Both the position numbers and the translations under genes were made by a program. The notes under the pieces were generated by a model. It was given only the letters and a program-made list of their open reading frames with translations, ran no database searches and was not told the origin of the DNA. A DNA stretch of 13,841 nt from Chloroflexota bacterium (GTDB lineage Bacteria; Chloroflexota; Anaerolineae; 4572-78), in assembly GCA_024278725.1 (NCBI GenBank), contig JAJRSQ010000014.1, positions 1-13,841 on the forward strand, read 5' to 3'. Below are positions 1 through 7,698 of the stretch, piece by piece (position 1 is the stretch's first letter; each line of letters begins with the position of its first letter).

Positions 1-140
1 AACGCCGAGAAGTCCGCCCAGCCCTTCAGGCTCAACGTCTTCGTAATTGCCGCCGTCAGCGTCGTCTTGCCGTGGTCAACGTGTCCAATCGTGCCCACGT
101 TTACGTGTGGCTTCGTTCTCACAAAGGTTTCTTTTGCCAT
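1..140 (-). CDS. tuf: Elongation factor Tu, N-terminal part (cut by window edge)
   Basis: EF-Tu is the GTPase that carries aminoacyl-tRNA to the ribosomal A site in the cytoplasm. Only the first 46 residues are present. They read MAKETFVRTKPHVNVG and continue into the P-loop GHVDHGKT (residues 19-26), which binds the GTP phosphates and is diagnostic for EF-Tu. The start is ATG at 138-140, with GGAG at 148-151 giving a 7-nt spacing. It is the last gene seen of the rpsL-rpsG-fusA-tuf cluster, 105 nt after fusA, and has its own likely promoter in that gap. The rest of the gene lies beyond base 1, so length and integrity cannot be judged. Confidence 0.95.
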   Translation of the reverse strand, partial: MAKETFVRTKPHVNVGTIGHVDHGKTTLTAAITKTLSLKGWADFSA

Positions 141-215
141 TTCATTTCTCCTAAAAAGCTATACGTTTTTTGTGGCGGCACTTCGCCCCAAAATAATAGT
201 CAAAAAAACAGAGCT

Positions 216-243
216 ATTATATAGATTCATTCACAAGGTGCAA
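216..243 (-). promoter_or_regulatory. Probable tuf promoter
   Basis: On the minus strand a perfect -10 box TATAAT (216-221) follows a partial -35 box TTGCAC (238-243) with a 16-nt spacer. The -35 box overlaps the fusA end region, just below its stop codon at 246-248. Transcription would begin near 209 and leave a leader of about 70 nt before tuf. An extra promoter for tuf inside the str cluster is common in bacteria, because EF-Tu is needed in excess over EF-G. The -35 match is only moderate. Confidence 0.6.
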
Positions 244-245
244 AT

Positions 246-2315
246 TTACTCACCCATTATCTTTTTGGCAACGTTAGCCGGAACTTGGGCGTAATGGTCA
301 AATTCCATCGTGAAGACCGCTCGCCCCTGGGTTGCCGACCGCAAAGTTGTCGCATACCCAAACATTTCCGAAAGCGGGACAAAACACTTGACCGTCTGCA
401 TGCCGGTGCTGTAGGCTTCCACGCCCTCAATCATTCCCCGACGGGAGGAAAGTCCGCCAATCACATCACCGACATACTCTTCCGGCGAGTTGACTTCCAC
501 CCGCATCATCGGTTCCAGCAGGATGGGACCGGCTTTCCGCACCGCTTCTTTGACCGCCATTGAACCGGCAATCTTGAATGCCATTTCAGAGGAGTCAACT
601 TCGTGATACGACCCGTCAACCAGCACGGCTCGCACATCAACCAGCGGATATCCGGCAATCACGCCGCCGGTCAAGGCTTCTTCAATCCCGGATTCGATGG
701 CGTTGAAGTATTCTTTGGGGACTGAACCGCCGACGATTTTGCTCTCGAATTCAAAGCCTTTGCCTTTTTCCAGCGGTTCGATTTCGATGACGACATCGCC
801 GAACTGCCCGCGACCGCCGGACTGCCGCACAAATCGTCCACGCGCTTTTGCCGGACGGGTGATGGTTTCACGGTAGGCAACTTGCGGTTGCCCCACGTTT
901 GCCTTCACTTTGAATTCGCGCAACATGCGGTCAATCAACACTTCCAGATGCAGTTCACCCATCCCGGCGATAAGGGTCTGCCCGGTTTGTTCATCGGTGC
1001 GAACTTGGAAGGTGGGGTCTTCTTCCGCCAATTTTTGCAGTGAAGCGGAAAGTTTGTCGTGGTCGGCTTTGGTTTTCGGTTCCACTGCCACTTCGATGAC
1101 CGGTTCGGGGAACTTAATCGGTTCCAACACAATCGGTTTGGCGGGGTCGCAAATGGTGTCGCCGGTGAAGGAACGTTTCAGCCCAATGATGGCGGCGATG
1201 TCACCGGCGGCGACGCTGTCAATCTGCTCGCGTTGGTTGGCGTGCATTTGCAGCAATCGCCCCACGCGCTCTTTACGCCGTTTGGTGGAATTGTACACCT
1301 GCGAACCGGCATCCAGTTGCCCGGAATAGACTCGCACATATGCCAGCCGCCCGACGAACGGGTCGGTGACGATTTTGAAAACGAGGGCGGCAAAGGGCGC
1401 ACTTTCATCGGGCGCAATCAGCACTTCTTCGCCGGAATCCAGTTCATTCGCCACTTTCGGCGGAATGTCCAACGGCGAGGGCAGGAATGTCACCACGGCA
1501 TCCATCAACCGCTGAACGCCCTTGTTTTTCAACGCCGTTCCGCACAGCACCGGCACCAGTTTATTGTCGATAGTGGCGCGGCGGAGCGCTGCACGCAGTT
1601 CGTCTTCGGCGATGTCTTCCCCTTCCAGATATTTCATGGTCAGGTCGTCATCGGTTTCCGAGACTTTCTCCACCAATTCCTCGCGCATTTTCTGCGCTTG
1701 TTCCAGCAATTCATCGGGGATGTCAACCTCTTCCGATTTCGTGCCGAGGTCATCCAGATAATAGACCGCTTTCATGCTGAAGAGGTCAATCACGCCTTTG
1801 TACTGGTCTTCCGCGCCGATGGGCATTTGCACCGGCAGGGGGTTTGAGCCGAGCCGGTCTTTAATCATCCCGACGGTGCGGAAAAAGTCAGCTCCCACGC
1901 GATCCATTTTGTTCACAAAACAGATGCGGGGCACGCCAAAGCGGTCAGCCTGCCGCCAAACGGTTTCGGATTGCGGCTCTACGCCCGCCACGGCATCAAA
2001 CACCACAACGCCGCCATCCAGCACACGCAACGAGCGTTGCACTTCCGCCGTGAAGTCGATGTGTCCCGGCGTGTCAATGATGTTGACTTGCGTGCCTTTC
2101 CAAAAGCAGGTGGTCGCAGCGGCGGTGATGGTGATACCGCGCTCCTGTTCCTGCACCATCCAGTCCATCGTCGCGGCGCCGTCATGAACTTCACCGATGC
2201 GATGGATTTTCTGGGTGTAAAATAAAATTCGTTCCGTTAATGTGGTTTTACCCGCGTCAATGTGGGCAATAATTCCAATGTTTCGTGTTTGCTCTAACGG
2301 GTATTTTCGTCCCAT
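246..2315 (-). CDS. fusA: Elongation factor G
   Basis: EF-G is the GTPase that drives translocation of tRNA and mRNA on the ribosome, and it also takes part in ribosome recycling. The 689 residues match the usual bacterial length (about 690-704). GTPase motifs are intact: G1 AHIDAGKT at 17-24, G2 around RGITI (59-63), G3 DTPGH at 81-85 and G4 NKMD at 135-138. Domain IV carries SGGRGQFGDVVIEIEP, and the C-terminal part has the EF-G motif SSRRGMIEG. Start ATG at 2313-2315 is preceded by a purine-rich GAGAGAAAGA stretch rather than a strong Shine-Dalgarno. The gene lies 114 nt after rpsG, and a stem-loop sits in that gap. No fusidic-acid-type change was assessed. The family is certain. Confidence 0.98.
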   Translation of the reverse strand: MGRKYPLEQTRNIGIIAHIDAGKTTLTERILFYTQKIHRIGEVHDGAATMDWMVQEQERGITITAAATTCFWKGTQVNIIDTPGHIDFTAEVQRSLRVLDGGVVVFDAVAGVEPQSETVWRQADRFGVPRICFVNKMDRVGADFFRTVGMIKDRLGSNPLPVQMPIGAEDQYKGVIDLFSMKAVYYLDDLGTKSEEVDIPDELLEQAQKMREELVEKVSETDDDLTMKYLEGEDIAEDELRAALRRATIDNKLVPVLCGTALKNKGVQRLMDAVVTFLPSPLDIPPKVANELDSGEEVLIAPDESAPFAALVFKIVTDPFVGRLAYVRVYSGQLDAGSQVYNSTKRRKERVGRLLQMHANQREQIDSVAAGDIAAIIGLKRSFTGDTICDPAKPIVLEPIKFPEPVIEVAVEPKTKADHDKLSASLQKLAEEDPTFQVRTDEQTGQTLIAGMGELHLEVLIDRMLREFKVKANVGQPQVAYRETITRPAKARGRFVRQSGGRGQFGDVVIEIEPLEKGKGFEFESKIVGGSVPKEYFNAIESGIEEALTGGVIAGYPLVDVRAVLVDGSYHEVDSSEMAFKIAGSMAVKEAVRKAGPILLEPMMRVEVNSPEEYVGDVIGGLSSRRGMIEGVEAYSTGMQTVKCFVPLSEMFGYATTLRSATQGRAVFTMEFDHYAQVPANVAKKIMGE

Positions 2316-2340
2316 TCTTTCTCTCTCAAAACAGATTCAA

Positions 2341-2381
2341 AGTCCAAAGACACTTTCAACTCTTCCCAAGCGCTTTGGACT
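2341..2381 (-). promoter_or_regulatory. Stem-loop in the rpsG-fusA gap
   Basis: A perfect 9-bp inverted repeat (2341-2349 AGTCCAAAG, 2373-2381 CTTTGGACT) encloses a 23-nt loop in the 114-nt gap between rpsG and fusA. Outside the arms, four more bases pair after three mismatches. In the mRNA it lies about 26 nt before the fusA start. No clear uridine tract follows, so it is not a good intrinsic terminator. It could be a partial attenuator, an RNA-processing or stability site, or a protein-binding site. The role is unknown; only the structure is seen. Confidence 0.5.
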
Positions 2382-2429
2382 CGAAATCGTTAAACTTGTA
2401 TGATGCTGGCTAAACGTTACGACGCGGCA

Positions 2430-2897
2430 CTACCAACGATAATGCGCAAATGCTTTGTTGGCTTCTGCCATACGGTGGGTATCGTCTTTTTTCTTCACGG
2501 CGGCACCCTGACCCTTCGCGGCTTCAAGGAATTCCGTCGCCAGTTTTTCGACCATGGATTTCCCGCCACGGGCGCGCGCGGATGCCAACAGCCACCGCAG
2601 CGCCAAACTGCGACGGCGCTCCGTGCGAACTTCCATGGGAACCTGATAGGTCGCCCCACCCACACGGCGCGGGCGCACTTCCAACATCGGGGTCACGTTT
2701 TTTACGGCTTCTTCAAAAACTTCCAGTCCGGATTTCTTGGCTCGTTCACCGGCTAATTCGATTGCGTCATACACCAGACGAGTCGCCAGGCTTTTTTTGC
2801 CGCCATACATCACTTTATTAATGAAGCGGGCAACTAATTCGCTATTGTATCGGACATCCGGTTCAACCACTCGCAGAGGAGCTCGATTACGTCTCAT
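2430..2897 (-). CDS. rpsG: 30S ribosomal protein S7
   Basis: S7 nucleates assembly of the 30S head by binding the 3' major domain of 16S rRNA, and it contacts E-site tRNA. The 155-residue product begins MRRNRAPLR and contains the family-typical RFINKVMYGGKKSLA, then VEVRPRRVGGATYQVP-like sequence (here MLEVRPRRVGGATYQVPMEV), and ends in the HYRW tail common in bacterial S7. A TTG directly upstream (2898-2900) could also be read as a start. I chose ATG at 2895-2897 because GGAG lies six bases before it and only three before the TTG. It is 36 nt after rpsL and clearly cotranscribed with it. In Escherichia coli, S7 represses this operon; no matching site was shown here. Confidence 0.97.
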   Translation of the reverse strand: MRRNRAPLRVVEPDVRYNSELVARFINKVMYGGKKSLATRLVYDAIELAGERAKKSGLEVFEEAVKNVTPMLEVRPRRVGGATYQVPMEVRTERRRSLALRWLLASARARGGKSMVEKLATEFLEAAKGQGAAVKKKDDTHRMAEANKAFAHYRW

Positions 2898-2933
2898 CAA
2901 TTACTCCAGTTTCTCTATTTCAGATTTGTCAGT

Positions 2934-3350
2934 TTATTTTTTAGGGCGACGAGCGCCATATTTCGACCGCGCACGACGACGGGCATCCACACCGGTGGCA
3001 TCCAGCGCGCCGCGAACAACATGATAGCGCACACCGGGCAAGTCTTTGACACGACCGCCGCGAATGAGTACCACCGAGTGTTCTTGCAGGTTATGCCCTT
3101 CACCGGGGATATACGCTGTCACTTCGATGCCGTTGGTCAAACGCACGCGGGCAATTTTCCGCAACGCCGAGTTCGGTTTTTTGGGTGATGCCGTCCGAAC
3201 TTGGGTACACACGCCACGTTTTTGCGGCGAGCCATCCCCTTCGCTACGGCTGTTTTTGAGTGCGTTGTAGGTGAATCGCAGATGCGGCGCGGTAACACGA
3301 GTTTTTTTACGGGTACGCCCTTTCCGCATAATTTGATTGATGGTAGGCAA
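2934..3350 (-). CDS. rpsL: 30S ribosomal protein S12
   Basis: S12 lies at the decoding centre of the small ribosomal subunit and governs translational accuracy and streptomycin response. The start is TTG at 3348-3350, giving MPTINQIMRKGR, which matches the conserved S12 N-terminus. The core KRGVC (44-48), PKKPNSALRK (56-65) and GGRVKDLPG (98-106) is intact. K57 and K102 correspond to the lysines whose change gives streptomycin resistance in E. coli, so the sequence looks wild type there. At 138 residues it is longer than E. coli S12 (124). About 14-15 extra residues, roughly 25-39, lie between the basic N-terminal tail and the SPQKRGVC segment. I believe an insertion here occurs in some Chloroflexota, but that is from memory. 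It is the first gene of the str transcription unit. Confidence 0.97.
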   Translation of the reverse strand: MPTINQIMRKGRTRKKTRVTAPHLRFTYNALKNSRSEGDGSPQKRGVCTQVRTASPKKPNSALRKIARVRLTNGIEVTAYIPGEGHNLQEHSVVLIRGGRVKDLPGVRYHVVRGALDATGVDARRRARSKYGARRPKK

Positions 3351-3355
3351 AGGAA

Positions 3356-3361
3356 CCTCCT
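3356..3361 (-). promoter_or_regulatory. Ribosome binding site fixing the TTG start of rpsL
   Basis: A full Shine-Dalgarno core AGGAGG lies 5 nt before the TTG at 3348-3350. With the conserved MPTINQ N-terminus it makes TTG the start. The next in-frame ATG (residue 8) would remove conserved residues. Confidence 0.9.
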
Positions 3362-3394
3362 AAATTTGTATAACAATCTTTTTTGATAAAACTT

Positions 3395-3414
3395 CCCCGC
3401 GATGAACGTCGGGG
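3395..3414 (-). other. Short GC hairpin in the rpsL leader, possible attenuator
   Basis: The minus strand reads CCCCG (3410-3414), a 10-nt loop, then CGGGG (3395-3399), followed by AAGTTTTATC. The stem is short and the T tract is weak and offset, so it resembles an inefficient terminator at best. It lies about 45 nt before the rpsL start codon, in a position where attenuation would make sense. Function is inference only. Confidence 0.3.
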
Positions 3415-3431
3415 CTGATGTCAAGATTCTC

Positions 3432-3487
3432 CTGCATCAGACGAGCCATCGCAATAATACATGACGATGGCTCGTGAAGCTATGCAG
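3432..3487 (-). promoter_or_regulatory. Large stem-loop in the rpsL leader
   Basis: A perfect 11-bp inner stem (3441-3451 with 3465-3475; minus-strand arms ACGAGCCATCG and CGATGGCTCGT, 13-nt loop) is extended across an internal loop by a 6-bp outer stem (3432-3437 with 3482-3487). A competing small hairpin (3477-3481 with 3486-3490, AAGCT and AGCTT) overlaps the outer stem, so two mutually exclusive folds are possible. It lies between the promoter at 3570-3598 and rpsL. Ribosomal protein operons are often autoregulated by such leader structures. I do not recognise this one as a named element. Confidence 0.55.
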
Positions 3488-3569
3488 CTTATTTGGTGGG
3501 CGGAGATTCTTTTTCTAATGAAGAACCCCCGTATAGTGAGCGCAACTCACCCCATACCCACGAAAGCGG

Positions 3570-3598
3570 ATTGTACCATGCAGGCCATCATCCGTCAA
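3570..3598 (-). promoter_or_regulatory. Promoter of the rpsL-rpsG-fusA unit
   Basis: On the minus strand, -35 TTGACG (3593-3598), a 17-nt spacer and -10 TACAAT (3570-3575) match the sigma70-type consensus at five of six positions in each box. Transcription would start near 3563, giving a leader of about 210 nt before rpsL. The promoter lies 45 nt beyond the rpoB stop codon, so the str genes can be expressed apart from rpoB. I see no strong intrinsic terminator between rpoB and this promoter, so read-through is possible. Confidence 0.8.
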
Positions 3599-3643
3599 AA
3601 TCAATGATTCAGTTTTATTCGGACATCCGCCCGATTTGGTGTG

Positions 3644-6600
3644 TTATCGCACACCACCGGGGATTGTAAGGCTAAGTCCCAATTTTGGCAAACGCTCCTT
3701 CTGTTCTTCTTTGCCGAAGGTGATGCGTTCGTCGCTATCGGTGATAACTTCCACCGAAAGCCCCAGCGATTGCAACTCTTTCACCAGCACCCGGAAGCTC
3801 TCCGGCACACCCGGCGATTGAATTTTGTCGCCGCGCACAATGGCTTCATACGTTTTCACCCGCCCGGTGACATCATCGCTCTTCACGGTGAGCATTTCTT
3901 GCAGGGTATGCGCCGCGCCATACGCTTCCAGCGCCCAGACTTCCATTTCCCCGAACCGCTGTCCACCGAACTGCGCTTTACCGCCCAATGGTTGCTGCGT
4001 CACCAGACTGTACGGTCCGGTGGAACGGGCATGGACTTTGTCCTCAACCAGATGGTGCAATTTGAGCATGTGAACCATCCCAATGGTGACGGGATGGTCA
4101 TACGGCTCGCCGGTTTTCCCGTTGTACAGCGTCGCTTTGCCGGTGGTGGGAATGGGGATATTCGTTTGCCGACTGGCGGAAATGGCAATTTCATCCAGCT
4201 TGTCTTCCGCGATGGCGTCCACGTCCAGTGTGTCGATGATGGGTGCAGGTCTGAGATTCGCCTCAACGGCATAACGTTCTTTCAAATAGCGCAACCATTC
4301 GCGCAGGCAAACCAGACGGACAGCTTCACGCGCTTGTTTGCCCACACGCTCGTCCCGACGGCTCCCCTCAAACGCCAGCAGGAAGTCGGGGTCGTATCCG
4401 TGGTCTTTCAACCATGCCTGAACGGCGGCGCGACGGGCGTAGATTTCATCGGTCGCCAGCAATTCCTCATCGAACCCCATACCGTCCAATTTTTCAATGA
4501 GATACAGGCGGCGAACTTCGTCTTCGTCCTCAAGGTCTTCCGGCTCATAATCCTGATCCATCATCCAGCGCCACGCTTCTTCCGTGGTTTGCGCCCATGC
4601 TCGGTCCATCAGCCACGCCCGCGAAAGTTCAGCGGCGATTTCATCTTCGCGTGCGCCGTCAAACACGGGGGACAGCGCGCGGAAGCCGAGGCGGCTCACG
4701 GCGTAGCCCAAATGCGTTTCCAAAATCTGCCCGATGTTCATACGCGCCGGCACACCCAACGGGTTGAGGATAATCTCCACCGGCGAGCCGTCCTCAAGGA
4801 AGGGCATATCTTCAATTGCCACAATCTTCGAGATGACACCTTTGTTGCCGTGCCGCCCCGCCATTTTGTCGCCCTTGTGGAGCTTCCGTTTCTGCGCCAC
4901 CACCACGCGCACCATTTTATCCACACCTGCGGACAAATCATGGTGTTCATCGCGCGAAAATTCGTGGACATCCACCACAATCCCCCGGTCGCCGTGAGGC
5001 AGCCGCAGACTGGAGTCCTTCACTTCGCGCGCTTTTTCGCCGAAAATCGCTCGCAGTAGTTTTTCTTCCGGGGTCAATTCGGTTTCACCTTTGGGGGTAA
5101 TTTTCCCCACCAGAATATCGCCGGGACCAACTTCCGCCCCCACGCGAATCACCCCGTTTTCGTCCAGGTCTTTCAGCGCATCTTCACCCACGTTGGGGAT
5201 GTCGCGCGTGATTTCTTCCGGACCCAACTTGGTGTCACGGGCTTCAATTTCGTGTTTTTCCACATGGATGGAGGTGAATTTGTCATGGCGCACCAAGTCT
5301 TCGCTGATTAGGATGGCGTCTTCAAAGTTTCCGCCTTCCCAACTAATGAATGCCACCATCACGTTTTGCCCCAGCGCCAAATCGCCGCCTTCGGTGGAGC
5401 TGGAATCCGCCAGCACATCCCCCACGCTCACCCGCTGCCCTTTTTCCACAATGGGGCGCTGGTCGATGCAGGTGGATTGGTTGGTGCGGGCGAACCGGCG
5501 GAGGGTATATTCGTGCAGTTCGCCGTCATCCGATTTTATGATGATTGCTCTGCCGGTCACGCTGACGACTTCGCCGTTATGCCGGGCGAGTACCAGTTGC
5601 CCGGAATCGCGCGCGGCGGGGGATTCCATCCCCGTGCCGACGGTGGGCGCATCGGGGCGCAACAGAGGGACAGCCTGACGCTGCATGTTCGAGCCCATCA
5701 ACGCGCGGTTGGCGTCATCATGCTCCAAAAACGGAATCAGCGCGGCGCTGATGCCGACAATCTGTTTCGGTGAAACGTCGATGAAATCAACGCCCGCCAC
5801 CGGCTCAAACCGCGTTTCATGCCCCTGGCGCGCTTCCACGCGGGGGGTCATAAACTGACCGTATTCGTCAAGAAGGGCATTCGCCTGCGCCACGGTGTAA
5901 TCTTCTTCATCGTCTGCAGACAGGTATCGAATTTCATTGGTCGCCGTAGGGACAATTTTCACCGGCTCTTTCAATTTCAGTTTGGTAATTTTGATGGCAA
6001 TTTCTTCATCAATGAATGTACCGGCTTCAAACAGCACTTTATCCGATTTGGGGGCGACAATATCTTCCCTCAGGGTGTGATTTATCAACCCGTCCACATC
6101 ATCCGCCGGCACTTCATTGATGACTTTCCGGTACGGCGTTTCGATGAAGCCGTAATCGTTCACCCGCGCATAGGATGCCAATCGCCCAATCAGCCCGATG
6201 TTGGGACCTTCCGGTGTTTCAATGGGGCAGATGCGCCCATAATGGCTGTAGTGAACATCGCGCACGTCGAAACCGGCGCGCTCGCGGCGCAAGCCGCCGG
6301 GACCCAACGCGCTCAAGGTGCGTTTGTGGGTCAGTTCATCCAGCGGGTTGGTTTGCTGCATAAACTGGCTGAGCTGGCTGCCGCCGAAAAATTCGCGCGT
6401 TGCCGCCACCACCGGGCGAATATTCACCAGAGACATCGCCGTGATTTGGTCGGGGTCTTTGATGGACATGCGCTCTTTAACCACCCGCTCCAGCCGCAAC
6501 AGCCCGATGCGCAGTTGGTTTTGAATCAATTCACCCACGGTTTTGATGCGACGGTTGCCCAAATGGTCAATATCGTCGGGGCGAATTTTGCCGTTATTAA

Positions 6601-7510
6601 TGTCGATGAGCCGCTTCACCACCGCGATAATATCTTCGCGGGTCAACACTCGTTGGCTCAACGGAATGTCGAGTCTCAAACGGCGGTTGAGTTTATAACG
6701 CCCCACTCTGCCCAAATCGTACCGGCGCGGGGAGAAAAGGAGGGATTCGATGAAGCTCTCCGCGTTGTCGAGCGTGGGCGGGTCGCCGGGGCGCAGACGT
6801 TTGTAGAATTCCAGCAACGCCTCTTCGCGCGATTTGGTGGTGTCTTTTTCCAGCGCCGTATTAATGAAGGGATGGTCGGGGTCATCATCCACATCTTCAA
6901 ACAATTTGATGATTTCTTCATCCGTGCTGATACCGATGGCGCGCAAAAGCACCGTCACGGGGAGTTTCCGCTTCCGGTCAACCTTCACGGAAATCAAATC
7001 GCGGCGGGAGGTCTCGAATTCCAGCCATGCTCCGCGATTGGGAATCACCTTCGCCATTGACAGCGCGCGTCCGGTGGCGCGGTCTTCCACCACGCTGAAA
7101 TACGCCCCCGGCGAGCGAATGAGCTGCGAGACGACCACACGCTCCGCGCCGTTGACCACAAAGGTGGCGTTTCCGGTCATCAACGGGAAGTCACCCATGA
7201 AGACTTCCTGTTCGGAAATTTCGCCGGTGTCTTTGTTCACCAACCGCACATTCACCCACAACGGGCTGGCGTAGGAAATATCGCGCTCGCGGCACTCTGC
7301 TTCGTCGTATTTAGGCTCATCAAAACGATAATCAAGAAAATGAAGTTCAAGATTTTTATTGAAACTTATAATGGGAGAGATTTCATCAAATAATTCCCTA
7401 AGCCCTTTTTCCCGAAACCATTGATAGGCGTTCAACTGAACATCAATCAGTTTCGGCAACTCCAACACATCCTGCGTTCGCGAATATTTTTTCTTGGGTA
7501 ACATCGCCAT
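3644..7510 (-). CDS. rpoB: DNA-directed RNA polymerase subunit beta
   Basis: The beta subunit forms one pincer of RNA polymerase and much of the active site, and it binds rifampicin in sensitive bacteria. The product has 1288 residues (E. coli 1342, Bacillus subtilis about 1190). The rifampicin region FGGSQLSQFM begins near residue 375 and leads into LSALGPGGL and CPIETPEGPNIGL. The active-site lysine motif GDKMAGRHGNKG is at 880-891, and HARSTGPYSLVTQQPLGG plus the VKTYEAIVRGD end are intact. Two pocket positions differ from the sensitive consensus: Q385 (E. coli D516) and T398 (E. coli R529). About 150 extra residues lie near 963-1122. The start ATG at 7508-7510 has AGGAGAG upstream; an ATG two codons later is also possible. 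The gene stands alone: upstream is the metK terminator, downstream is rpsL, and rpoC is absent here. Confidence 0.98.
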   Translation of the reverse strand: MAMLPKKKYSRTQDVLELPKLIDVQLNAYQWFREKGLRELFDEISPIISFNKNLELHFLDYRFDEPKYDEAECRERDISYASPLWVNVRLVNKDTGEISEQEVFMGDFPLMTGNATFVVNGAERVVVSQLIRSPGAYFSVVEDRATGRALSMAKVIPNRGAWLEFETSRRDLISVKVDRKRKLPVTVLLRAIGISTDEEIIKLFEDVDDDPDHPFINTALEKDTTKSREEALLEFYKRLRPGDPPTLDNAESFIESLLFSPRRYDLGRVGRYKLNRRLRLDIPLSQRVLTREDIIAVVKRLIDINNGKIRPDDIDHLGNRRIKTVGELIQNQLRIGLLRLERVVKERMSIKDPDQITAMSLVNIRPVVAATREFFGGSQLSQFMQQTNPLDELTHKRTLSALGPGGLRRERAGFDVRDVHYSHYGRICPIETPEGPNIGLIGRLASYARVNDYGFIETPYRKVINEVPADDVDGLINHTLREDIVAPKSDKVLFEAGTFIDEEIAIKITKLKLKEPVKIVPTATNEIRYLSADDEEDYTVAQANALLDEYGQFMTPRVEARQGHETRFEPVAGVDFIDVSPKQIVGISAALIPFLEHDDANRALMGSNMQRQAVPLLRPDAPTVGTGMESPAARDSGQLVLARHNGEVVSVTGRAIIIKSDDGELHEYTLRRFARTNQSTCIDQRPIVEKGQRVSVGDVLADSSSTEGGDLALGQNVMVAFISWEGGNFEDAILISEDLVRHDKFTSIHVEKHEIEARDTKLGPEEITRDIPNVGEDALKDLDENGVIRVGAEVGPGDILVGKITPKGETELTPEEKLLRAIFGEKAREVKDSSLRLPHGDRGIVVDVHEFSRDEHHDLSAGVDKMVRVVVAQKRKLHKGDKMAGRHGNKGVISKIVAIEDMPFLEDGSPVEIILNPLGVPARMNIGQILETHLGYAVSRLGFRALSPVFDGAREDEIAAELSRAWLMDRAWAQTTEEAWRWMMDQDYEPEDLEDEDEVRRLYLIEKLDGMGFDEELLATDEIYARRAAVQAWLKDHGYDPDFLLAFEGSRRDERVGKQAREAVRLVCLREWLRYLKERYAVEANLRPAPIIDTLDVDAIAEDKLDEIAISASRQTNIPIPTTGKATLYNGKTGEPYDHPVTIGMVHMLKLHHLVEDKVHARSTGPYSLVTQQPLGGKAQFGGQRFGEMEVWALEAYGAAHTLQEMLTVKSDDVTGRVKTYEAIVRGDKIQSPGVPESFRVLVKELQSLGLSVEVITDSDERITFGKEEQKERLPKLGLSLTIPGGVR

Positions 7511-7599
7511 CAGATAAAAACTCTCCTTTTACTTGTTGCACTTCTTCAGCCGCACAAGCCAACACACCGAATCCCGGTTCGTTCTTCATACAGCAAAAC

Positions 7600-7628
7600 A
7601 AGCGAAACAATGTGTACTTGTTTCGCTT
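7600..7628 (-). promoter_or_regulatory. Perfect 11-bp hairpin in the rpoB leader
   Basis: Arms 7600-7610 and 7618-7628 are perfectly complementary (AAGCGAAACAA and TTGTTTCGCTT) around a 7-nt loop. On the minus strand the stem is followed by GTTTTG, a weak T tract. It lies about 90 nt before the rpoB start, inside the transcribed leader. It could be an attenuator, pause or processing site. On the plus strand a better T run follows, but no plus-strand gene ends here. Confidence 0.5.
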
Positions 7629-7698
7629 TTATAACAATAGGTTTTGTGGATTTATAACCGTTTATTGAATTGCATGCACCTGCTTTTGAGGTAAATTC

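Noticed and set aside
3419..3424. Perfect TTGACA on the minus strand inside the rpsL leader
   Set aside because: No acceptable -10 box lies 16-18 nt downstream (the bases there are CGCGGG), so it is probably not a promoter.
3641..5059. Long plus-strand open frame of 472 codons
   Set aside because: It lies wholly antisense to rpoB, has no recognisable domain and no ribosome binding site; codon bias of rpoB keeps the opposite frame open.
5819..7060. Plus-strand open frame of 413 codons
   Set aside because: Antisense shadow of rpoB, His/Gln/Phe-rich composition typical of a reverse-frame artefact.
7600..7628. Plus-strand intrinsic terminator
   Set aside because: The hairpin has a T run on the plus side, but no plus-strand gene precedes it; it is better seen as part of the rpoB leader.
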